DNA of 20,714 nucleotides, taken from the IMG/VR virus record IMGVR_UViG_3300037153_001095, positions 1 to 20,714 of that record; one strand, written 5' to 3'. Under the pieces are notes generated by a model. It had not been told where the DNA came from, ran no database searches, and was given only the letters and a program-made list of their open reading frames with translations. Both the position numbers and the translations under genes were made by a program. Positions 6,693-13,411 of this stretch are shown one piece after another (position 1 is the first letter of the stretch; each line of letters begins with the position of its first letter). This stretch comes from a virus.

Positions 6693-7019
6693 ATGTCGTC
6701 ATCGCTTGATGATTTTGACGCCGCTTGTGCCGATCGCCTTGCGGCCTGGATCGCCACGGCCGGCGACCGCCTGAACATCACCAAAGAGCAAAAAGATTGG
6801 ATGGCGCGCGTCGCGTGGACCATCGGCCAGGTGCCGGCCATCACAACCGAAGCCGAATGTGAAGGCCAGCAGCTGCAGCTGTGCCGCATTTTGCAAACGA
6901 ACATCGGCCATCGCTTTGAGCCGGACACTGTCGCCGCATTCCTCAAGACCGGCGACGGCGCAGTCGCGCTCGCGCTGTTGTGCCGGATCGACGCCTGGCA
7001 AAAGCGCAGGGCGCACTAA
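6693..7019 (+). CDS. Small helical protein, 108 aa
   Basis: This unrecognised, mostly helical protein (DDFDAACADRLAAWIATAG, then a KEQKDWMARVAWTIGQV helix) has four cysteines spread along it with no zinc spacing. The ATG at 6693 follows TTGAGGA with 6-7 nt spacing. It ends 17 bp before the tape-measure-like gene and is almost surely cotranscribed with it. In tailed phages, the genes just before the tape measure often encode tail-assembly chaperones. Size and position would allow that, but no frameshift site or paired extension is evident. Confidence 0.6.
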   Translation: MSSSLDDFDAACADRLAAWIATAGDRLNITKEQKDWMARVAWTIGQVPAITTEAECEGQQLQLCRILQTNIGHRFEPDTVAAFLKTGDGAVALALLCRIDAWQKRRAH

Positions 7020-7036
7020 AAAACAGAGGAATTCAG

Positions 7037-8917
7037 ATGGCAAAGGTAATTTCCGCCGAGGCGCGGATCACGGCGCTGGACGCGACCGGCGAGACGTTCG
7101 CCAACATCGCCCGCAAAGTCCGCGGCCTGTCGACGGCGTTCAAGTCGCTCGGTAACATCACTTCGCACGGCGTCGGCAACGTCAATCGCACGATCGGCCG
7201 CATGAACCGATCGATGCAGGCGTTCGGTCCGCTGGCGACCGGCACCGCCGGTCTGATGGGTGTGACCGGCCTCGAAAGCCTGGCGCGCGAGACGGTCAAG
7301 GCGACGGCGCAGCAATTCCATGAACGCATCCGCATGGAATTGGCCGGCATGGCGCCCGAGGAACGTGCCGAGGCCGAGCGGCTGTCGCTCGAACTGTCGC
7401 AGCGTTACAAAACCTTTTCGCAGACCGAGGTGTTGCATTCGCTGCGTAACATGCGCGCGATCGTCGGCACCTATGAAGAGGCGGCAAAGCTTTTAGAGCC
7501 GATCATCAAACTGCGCACGGCCGTGCTGGCGCAGCATCCCGAACATGCGGCCGAACTGGATCAGGATTTCGATCAGCTGATGAAATCGCAGGAAATCCTC
7601 GGCATCAACCAGGACCCGGCGCGTTTCGTCAAAGACATGGGTTTGATCGCCAAAGCCATGTCGGTCTTCGGCGACACGTTGAAACCGACCGACTTTTTTA
7701 CCTTTGCGCAGCACGCGCGCCTGGCCGGCCAGGGTTTTAACGATCAATTCCTTTACGGCGTTGGCCCGACCTTGATGCAGCACATGGGCGGGGCGCAGGC
7801 GGGCACGGCGCTGTCGGCGCTGTTCCAAGCGTTTGCCGGCGGTCACATGACCGTGCCGGCACTGCGCGAGTTGATGAAGCTTGGCCTGGTCGATCCTTCG
7901 CATGTCAATTTCAGCAAGGCCGGTCTGCCCACCAAAATGCTGCCGGGCGCGCTCAAAGAAAATGAGTTGTTCAAAAACAATCCCTACCAATGGATTCAGC
8001 AAGTCTTGCTGCCGACGTTGAAGGCGCACGGCATTGCGTCCAAAAACGATTTTGAAAATTTGACCGCGGTCCTAGCGTCGAGCCGCACCGCCGGCCAGGC
8101 GCTGGCGATCCTGTCGACGCAACAGCAAAACATCGAAAAAGACATGGCGCTGATGAAAGGGGCTCCGGGACTGAATAAGCAGGTCGAAATCGCCAGCAAA
8201 GACCCGTTTGTCGCGTTCCGCGGCATGACCGAGCAGCTGGAAAATCTTTTGGCGGTCGTCGGAAGTCCGCTGGCCGAGCCGGCAGCGAAGACGCTCAACG
8301 AAATCGCGGCCGGTATCGTCACCTTGGAAAAGGCCGCTAAGAACGCGCCGCTGAGTTCGCTTGCGATCGGTGTGGGTGGCCTGGGCCTTGGCGGCCTCGG
8401 CGTCTGGAAAGCCGCACGCGCGACCATGCGCGGCCTCGGCTTTGCTAGATCGGCGGCCGCTGCGACCGAGGCGGCGGCGCCCGCCGGCAGCGGTATCATG
8501 GGGCCGCTGCTCGGCACTGGGGCACCGATCCTGTTCGGCGGCCTCGGCGCGCTCGATTATCTGCGCGGCAAAGAAGCGGCCCATCAGACCGGCTTGCCGG
8601 TCGATCGCGACGTGATCACGCAGCTGCCATGGTGGCGGCGCGGTGCCGGCTGGATTCAGGAACACATGTTCGGCGCCGATCCGAATCTGCTTTATCCCGA
8701 ACTGCGCGACAAGCTGGCACCATCCGGCACACATGCCGCCGAGGTCAAGGGCAGCGCCGAGCTGAACGTCAATGTCCAGGTGCAGCCGTCCGACGATTTC
8801 GTTTCGCGGATCGTGACGGCGATCAAAAATGAAATCAACGCGTTCGGCGGCAGCACCAGCGTCGGCAGCGCCGGATCGACCGGAATGTCGATGCCGGAAG
8901 CAACGCCTAATCCATAA
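7037..8917 (+). CDS. Tail tape-measure-like protein, 626 aa
   Basis: The general make-up is that of a phage tail tape-measure protein. The N-terminus starts as such proteins often do (EARITALDATGETFANIARK). A long helical body of about 400 residues follows. Two hydrophobic Gly/Ala/Leu segments lie near residues 438-457 and 487-510. The C-terminus has a beta strand and final helix (ELNVNVQVQPSDDF, then RIVTAIKNEINAF) common at the ends of tape measures. In phages this protein fills the tail tube and sets its length. The family rule of about 1.5 angstrom per residue would give a tail near 90-95 nm. ATG 7037 has AGAGGA 6 nt upstream. No tail tube, sheath or baseplate gene accompanies it. It could instead be another long helical injected protein. 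Confidence 0.65.
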   Translation: MAKVISAEARITALDATGETFANIARKVRGLSTAFKSLGNITSHGVGNVNRTIGRMNRSMQAFGPLATGTAGLMGVTGLESLARETVKATAQQFHERIRMELAGMAPEERAEAERLSLELSQRYKTFSQTEVLHSLRNMRAIVGTYEEAAKLLEPIIKLRTAVLAQHPEHAAELDQDFDQLMKSQEILGINQDPARFVKDMGLIAKAMSVFGDTLKPTDFFTFAQHARLAGQGFNDQFLYGVGPTLMQHMGGAQAGTALSALFQAFAGGHMTVPALRELMKLGLVDPSHVNFSKAGLPTKMLPGALKENELFKNNPYQWIQQVLLPTLKAHGIASKNDFENLTAVLASSRTAGQALAILSTQQQNIEKDMALMKGAPGLNKQVEIASKDPFVAFRGMTEQLENLLAVVGSPLAEPAAKTLNEIAAGIVTLEKAAKNAPLSSLAIGVGGLGLGGLGVWKAARATMRGLGFARSAAAATEAAAPAGSGIMGPLLGTGAPILFGGLGALDYLRGKEAAHQTGLPVDRDVITQLPWWRRGAGWIQEHMFGADPNLLYPELRDKLAPSGTHAAEVKGSAELNVNVQVQPSDDFVSRIVTAIKNEINAFGGSTSVGSAGSTGMSMPEATPNP

Positions 8918-8923
8918 AAGATC

Positions 8924-10126
8924 ATGATTTCCGACTCCGCGATCGCGGACCTGAAAGCGCGCAATCCGTGCGACCAGGTCGCCGCGCAATTTGTCCGCCT
9001 GCGTAAGCAAGGCAAGATGCGGATCGGGCCTTGCCCGCTGCATTCGCCCGACCCGCAAGCGCGCGACTCCACGTCGTTCGAATGCGACGCCGATAAATGG
9101 GTCTGCGCCGTCTGTCATGACGGCGGCGACGTGCTGCGCCTGGTCGCGCTGCGGCACGGCCTCGATCCGCGTGCCAATTTCCGCGCCGTCGTCGATCTGC
9201 TTGGCGGCGTCGTCGAATTGTCGCCCGAACGGCAGGCTGAACAAAAAGCCGAGTTTGCTCGCCGCGAAAAGCAGCGCAAAAAGGAAGCCGACGATTATCG
9301 CGAGCGCGAGCGCCGCGTCGCGTTCGATATCTGGCACGCCGGCGAGGATTTCCGCGGCACGCCGGTCGAACAGTATCTGCGCCAGGCGCGCGGGATCGAG
9401 CAGCTGCCCGATCGGCTGCGGCTGCGCTATGCGCCGACCGTGGCGTTTTTTCATGGCGAGGAAACCAACGAAATCGGCCGCAAGGCTTCGCGCGTGATCT
9501 ACCGCGGGCCGGCGATGCTGGCGCCGATCGTCGACGCCGCCGGTTTTTTCCGCGCCATCCATATAACCTGGATTGACCTGGCGCAGCCGGGCGGCAAGGC
9601 CGCGATCGTGCATCCCGATACCGGCCTGGTGCTGGCATCCAAAAAGGTGCGCGGATCGAAAGGCGGCAACGTGATCCCGCTGGTCGAACCGACCGCCGAT
9701 GCGATCGCCGCTGGCGCCTTGGCCGGCAACCTGGTCGGTTATGCCGGCGAGGGCATCGAAACCGTGCTGTCGGTTTACGCCGCGCTGATGCAAGCCGGCC
9801 GGGATTTGTCGCGCGCCTGGTTTCGGGCAACCGTCGACTTGGGCAATTTGGCCGGCAAGGCGGCCGACAGCGTCCGGCATCCGACGCTGAAAGACAAAGC
9901 CGATCGCGTGCGGCGAGTGCCGGGTCCGCGACCGAACGACGCCGAGGCGTTCGCAATCCCGAAAGGAACGTCGCAGATCGTGCTTTTGGGCGACGGCGAC
10001 AGCGATCCCTTCAGCACGGCCTGCGCGCTTAGGCGGGCATCTGAGAGGCTTGGACGCCAAGGCATTCCGGCGCTGGTCGCGATGGCGCCGGCGGGCATGG
10101 ATTTCAACGATCTCCTGAGAAGCTAA
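8924..10126 (+). CDS. DnaG-like primase with CHC2 zinc finger and TOPRIM domain
   Basis: The N-terminus carries the CHC2 zinc ligand set Cys37-x2-His40 and Cys61-x2-Cys64 (CPLH, CAVC) that reads template DNA in bacterial and phage primases. A charged linker follows at about 100-135. The C-terminal half is a TOPRIM domain: acidic GEGIET (Glu276/Glu279) and GDGDS (Asp357, Asp359) are the metal-binding residues, and the ending PAGMDFNDLL is typical of TOPRIM primases in phages and plasmids. At 400 aa it lacks the helicase, which is supplied by the next gene. The ATG is 6 bp after the tape-measure stop codon with only a weak ribosome site, suggesting translational coupling. It probably synthesises RNA primers at the origin downstream. 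Function is well supported. Confidence 0.85.
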   Translation: MISDSAIADLKARNPCDQVAAQFVRLRKQGKMRIGPCPLHSPDPQARDSTSFECDADKWVCAVCHDGGDVLRLVALRHGLDPRANFRAVVDLLGGVVELSPERQAEQKAEFARREKQRKKEADDYRERERRVAFDIWHAGEDFRGTPVEQYLRQARGIEQLPDRLRLRYAPTVAFFHGEETNEIGRKASRVIYRGPAMLAPIVDAAGFFRAIHITWIDLAQPGGKAAIVHPDTGLVLASKKVRGSKGGNVIPLVEPTADAIAAGALAGNLVGYAGEGIETVLSVYAALMQAGRDLSRAWFRATVDLGNLAGKAADSVRHPTLKDKADRVRRVPGPRPNDAEAFAIPKGTSQIVLLGDGDSDPFSTACALRRASERLGRQGIPALVAMAPAGMDFNDLLRS

Positions 10127-10240
10127 CGGGCATCTGCTCCGACCGCGCCGCGTCCTGCGCAACGGTCGCCATGGGCGGGCGTCCGGTCGCGCCGGCATCG
10201 CATTCCGCAACTTGCGTAAAATCGAAAGGCGTCGGCCATA

Positions 10241-11932
10241 ATGTCCGAGGGCTGGCAAAAAATCGTCGCGGCGATCGATGCCGCGGCGCCGATCGGCGAT
10301 CCGACCGCCGCGCCGACCGAATTGGGCGAGGCGGCGAACGAAAGCGTCCACCCCGCGCCTGTCGCCGTGCCGGCCGTCAAGCAGCTCAGCGACGACGCGC
10401 GGGCCGCTGCAGCCGGCAACGTCGTCGCGTTTCCGAAAAAGGGCAAACGCAAATCCAAAAAGGCTGACAGGGCGGCAGACGCCGGCGGCGACGATGCGCC
10501 GCCGCGCGAGCCGCGCACCCTTGGGTTCTCGATCGAAGACATGAACGAGCGCTTTGCCGTCGTCCTGATGGGAGCGAAGGCGGTCATCTATACCGAACAG
10601 GCGGACGTGCCGATCGAAGATCGCAAGCGCATGCTGTCGCTGGACGCGTTCCAGACCTGGTTTCGCAATCGACGCACGGAATATCGCGCATCGGACGGCG
10701 CGATCCGCACGACAGACTGGGCAAAGGCATGGTTAGACTCGCCGGATCGGCGGCAATATTTCGGCGTCGAGTTTTCGCCGCCCGACAATGACGGCAATGC
10801 TGTCACGACGCCGGGGTATCTCAATCTGTGGTCAGGCTTTGCCGTCACGCCGGCCGAAACGCCAGACGTAAAGCGCTATAAGACGTTCCACGATCATCTG
10901 CTTAACAACGTCGCCGGCGGCGACCAGGCGCTGTTCCGTTGGGTCTTTGGTTTCTTGGCGCATCTGACGCAGCGGCCGCGCGAGCGCATCGGCGTTGCCC
11001 TGGTGCTGCGCGGTGGCATGGGCGTTGGCAAATCGAAGGTCGGCGAGGTCATCGGCCGCCTGTTCCCGGCGCATTGGGCTCTTGTTTCGAGCGCGCGCTA
11101 TGTGACCGGGAATTTCAACGTGCATCAGGCGACGTGCCTTTTGCTGCAGGCCGATGAAGCCGTATGGGCCGGCGACAAGGCGGCCGAAGGGCGCTTAAAA
11201 GACCTGATCACGTCGTCGATCCAGTATGTCGAGGCCAAGGGGATCGATCCGATCCGGGTCGCGAATTTCGTACGCGTGATGATGACAGCGAATGAAAGCT
11301 GGGTTGTGCCTGCCGGCAAAGACGAACGACGCTTTGCGGTTCTGGACGTCGACCCGCGCTGCAAACAGAATTCCGAATACTTCGCGGAAATGGAACGCGA
11401 ATTGGCAGACGGCGGCCTCGAACACTTGCTTGGTGCGTTGCTGAATTTCGACCTTAAAAGCGTCGACCTACGCAAAATCCCAAAGACCGAGGCGCTGCTC
11501 GAACAAAAGGTCCGATCGTTTAACAGCGTCGAAGCGTGGTTGTATGACCGCCTTCAGGCCGGCACGCCGACACGGCATTTGTCGGAATGGAAAACCGAGG
11601 TTCCGGTCGACGATGTGTATGAGGATTATATTTGGTCGTCGGAACGAATAGGCATCAAGCGCAAGCAGGAACGCACGACGTTCGGCACGACACTGAACCG
11701 CCTCCTTGGCAACAGTCTGCGGAAAACCAGGCCCCGCATGCAGGTAGAGGACGCCCGCGGTCACATAAAAATAGATCGCGTCTGGTGCTACGTGCTGCCT
11801 AGCCTGGGCGAGGCGCGCGCCGCGTTCGAGGCCGTGATCGAGCAATCCCCGACATGGGACGTCGTCGCCGACGATGACGACGAAGCGACCGCCGCGCACG
11901 AGCGCGATAAAGATGATCTTCCGCCGCTATAA
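10241..11932 (+). CDS. SF3/D5-like replicative helicase (DUF5906-like)
   Basis: This 563-aa protein has an Ala/Pro/Lys-rich N-terminal 90 residues, then an accessory domain. An ATPase core follows with Walker A GGMGVGKS (Lys264, Ser265), Walker B LLLQADE (Asp305, Glu306), a sensor Asn351 in MMTANES, and DERR (Arg363/364) as likely arginine finger. The core resembles the helicase half of phage and plasmid primase-helicases such as NrS-1-type and virulence-associated E/D5-like proteins. The C-terminal region (about 420-530) looks like a winged-helix domain that could bind DNA. The tail is acidic. The ATG at 10241 has GAAAGG about 11 nt before it. Placed between the primase and the iteron array, it is the likely initiator and unwinding enzyme for the element. 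Confidence 0.85.
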   Translation: MSEGWQKIVAAIDAAAPIGDPTAAPTELGEAANESVHPAPVAVPAVKQLSDDARAAAAGNVVAFPKKGKRKSKKADRAADAGGDDAPPREPRTLGFSIEDMNERFAVVLMGAKAVIYTEQADVPIEDRKRMLSLDAFQTWFRNRRTEYRASDGAIRTTDWAKAWLDSPDRRQYFGVEFSPPDNDGNAVTTPGYLNLWSGFAVTPAETPDVKRYKTFHDHLLNNVAGGDQALFRWVFGFLAHLTQRPRERIGVALVLRGGMGVGKSKVGEVIGRLFPAHWALVSSARYVTGNFNVHQATCLLLQADEAVWAGDKAAEGRLKDLITSSIQYVEAKGIDPIRVANFVRVMMTANESWVVPAGKDERRFAVLDVDPRCKQNSEYFAEMERELADGGLEHLLGALLNFDLKSVDLRKIPKTEALLEQKVRSFNSVEAWLYDRLQAGTPTRHLSEWKTEVPVDDVYEDYIWSSERIGIKRKQERTTFGTTLNRLLGNSLRKTRPRMQVEDARGHIKIDRVWCYVLPSLGEARAAFEAVIEQSPTWDVVADDDDEATAAHERDKDDLPPL

Positions 11933-11941
11933 AGGCTTTGA

Positions 11942-11976
11942 CGGAGAAAAAATCAGGTTTCGCAATTCTTTCTCCG
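11942..11976 (+). terminator. Hairpin after the helicase gene
   Basis: CGGAGAAA (11942..11949) pairs with TTTCTCCG (11969..11976) around a 19-nt loop, starting 9 bases after the helicase stop codon. The stem is only 8 bp and no T-run follows. A weak terminator or origin-edge structure is possible. Confidence 0.3.
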
Positions 11977-11983
11977 GTCCAGC

Positions 11984-12289
11984 GGTCCAAACGGTCCAAA
12001 CGGACCGCTCTGGCGACGGGCGCATTTGGACCGCAGAAGCGCCGATGAAATGGGCGTTGGTCCAAACGGTCCAAACGGTCCAAACGATTTTCCTCACGTG
12101 CGCGCGCGAGAGCGGGCAACCGCGCTGGGGCTGCCCTAGGCGGCGTCGTGAAGTCGCGAACGGACCTTTTGCTATAAGGTCAAAATTGTTTGGACCGTTT
12201 GGACCGTTTGGACCAATGCCCATTTTTTAATGACTTTTTGCGGTCCAAACGATTTTCCTTTTTCAAGGTGTGTTTGGACCGTTTGGACC
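11984..12289. repeat. Iteron array GGTCCAAAC, likely replication origin
   Basis: Eleven perfect copies of the 9-mer GGTCCAAAC are present. Plus orientation: 11984, 11993, 12059, 12068, 12077, 12242. Minus orientation: 12188, 12197, 12206, 12272, 12281. A near copy (one mismatch) on the minus strand is at 12024..12032. Copies abut in tandem blocks of two or three, so binding sites repeat every 9 bp. The triple blocks at 12059..12085 and 12188..12214 are exact inverted repeats of each other. The 18-mer GGTCCAAACGATTTTCCT occurs at 12077 and 12242. An AT-rich stretch (12215..12271) lies inside the array and could be the unwinding site. Iterons next to a primase-helicase gene are the usual form of a plasmid or satellite origin, so an origin is inferred. 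Confidence 0.75.
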
Positions 12290-12312
12290 AAGCCAATAAC
12301 GACGGAGTTTCG

Positions 12313-12385
12313 GCAGCTTTGGGCAGGATTACCCAAAGTTGCTCGCGCTGCGTCGAAGAGCTTTGGGCAATTTGCCCAAAGCTGC
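12313..12385. promoter_or_regulatory. Two TTTGGGC palindromes, operator or origin elements
   Basis: AGCTTTGGGCA (12359..12369), ATT, then TGCCCAAAGCT (12373..12383) is a perfect 11-bp inverted repeat. A related weaker site, CTTTGGG (12317..12323) and CCCAAAG (12332..12338), lies 44 bp upstream. Two dyads about four helical turns apart suggest a dimeric DNA-binding protein acting cooperatively, such as a copy-control or packaging-operon repressor. The dyads are seen; the ligand is unknown. Confidence 0.55.
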
Positions 12386-12389
12386 CGTC

Positions 12390-12816
12390 GACTGCCGGTG
12401 CGGGTCGGATTGCCTTTCCGCCCGGCATTATCACTGCGGCACTCGGGAACGCCTTAGACCGGTCATGTCCTAGTCGGCTTGACGATCGGGCGCATTCGGC
12501 CCGATGCCCATCCGGTAGGCGCATCGCCGGTCCATCCTAACGATGCGTGCTAGTCATTCTCAGTCGCGCGGTGCCGCAATCGTGCTTACCGGCCATGCGT
12601 GCCTAACAAACGAGACCGCGAACAGCGCGCTAATGCCAGCGACGCGCGCCGAATAACGAACGCTCGAGCAACGACCTAGCTCCATTCGAGCACCGGCAGT
12701 GCGGCCGGCAGTGGGTCCTTCCTGGGTAGGGTGCCTTAGCGGCCGTGCCACGGCCCGAAATCGCGCTAGTCGGACCAAATAAACACTGCCTCAACACCAA
12801 CAACATCTGAAACACC
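12390..12816. other. Noncoding stretch before terS, candidate packaging site
   Basis: About 430 bp hold no convincing gene on either strand. An inverted repeat ATCGGGC (12485..12491) with GCCCGAT (12499..12505) is present. A loose recurring motif, G/N-C-C/T-T-A-G/A, appears about ten times: CCTTAG 12452, CCTAG 12469, CCTAA 12536, GCTAG 12549, CTTA 12584, CCTAA 12601, GCTAA 12629, CCTAG 12676, CCTTAG 12734 and GCTAG 12767 (positions approximate). In lambda-like phages the cos site lies beside the gene for the small terminase subunit, so the position would fit a cos or pac region. The motif is degenerate and could be chance. Confidence 0.35.
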
Positions 12817-12829
12817 GAGGGAAGCTGTG

Positions 12830-13411
12830 ATGTCTGCCGAAACAGATAGCGCTGGCGCATCCGACGATGGTCTGTGGCTTTCGATCAGCGACATTGCGCG
12901 GGAAAAGAACGTCGATAAGGCGGCGATTTCCCGCAAGGTCGCCGAACTTGAAAACGCGGGTCGGATCGAGGTTCGCCATGGCCCTAACAGGACCAAGCTG
13001 GTCAACCTGGCGCAATTCGATGCCGAGGTCGGCGAAATAACGGATTTTGTCCGCGAGCAAGCCGCGCGGCTCACTGACGATCTGATCGGCGACTCCCGCT
13101 ACCGCGAGGCGAGGATCAAGAGCTCGCAATACGACGCGCGCCGCAAAGAGATCGAATTGCAGAAGCTAGCCGGCAGCCTGGTCGAAATTGTACGCGTCGA
13201 AGAGGTCATCGCTCAGGTCGGTGAAGAGATCAAGAAGCCGCTCGACCAGGTCCCGCTCCATGCCGAGCAGATTGCCGCTGCAGCTACGGGCGGCGGTACG
13301 CCTGCCGTCCGCAACATGCTTCGCGAGGTCATCTTTAGCGTTCGCACGCAAATCGCCGAGGCGCTTCTTAAACTCGACATCCGAGCAAAAAGCGATGGGG
13401 CTTCTGCATGA
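12830..13411 (+). CDS. Terminase small subunit, Nu1-like
   Basis: This 193-aa protein starts with a winged helix-turn-helix at about residues 15-62 (LSISDIAREKNVDKAAISRK with wing RTKLVNLAQFD). The central helical region YREARIKSSQYDARRKEIELQKLAG, with the VRVEEV segment after it, is the pattern seen in lambda Nu1-like small subunits, where it mediates assembly and contact with the large subunit. The subunit would recognise the packaging site in DNA. ATG 12830 is preferred over GTG 12827 because GAGGGA at 12817..12822 gives 7 nt spacing. The gene overlaps the large-subunit gene by 4 bp (ATGA), so translation is coupled. The neighbour makes the call fairly safe. Confidence 0.8.
   Translation: MSAETDSAGASDDGLWLSISDIAREKNVDKAAISRKVAELENAGRIEVRHGPNRTKLVNLAQFDAEVGEITDFVREQAARLTDDLIGDSRYREARIKSSQYDARRKEIELQKLAGSLVEIVRVEEVIAQVGEEIKKPLDQVPLHAEQIAAAATGGGTPAVRNMLREVIFSVRTQIAEALLKLDIRAKSDGASA

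Noticed and set aside
8072-10351. Very long open frame on the minus strand opposite the tape-measure and primase genes
   Set aside because: It lies wholly antisense to two well-supported genes, has an Arg/Gly/Asp-rich composition typical of antisense frames in GC-rich DNA, and shows no recognisable motif.
11984-12289. CRISPR array
   Set aside because: Repeats are 9 bp, abut each other in tandem, occur in both orientations, and have no uniform spacers or cas genes.
11874-12540. Short frames across the iteron region on both strands
   Set aside because: They translate the repeats into artificial runs such as QTVQTVQT and GPNGPNGPN and lack ribosome sites.
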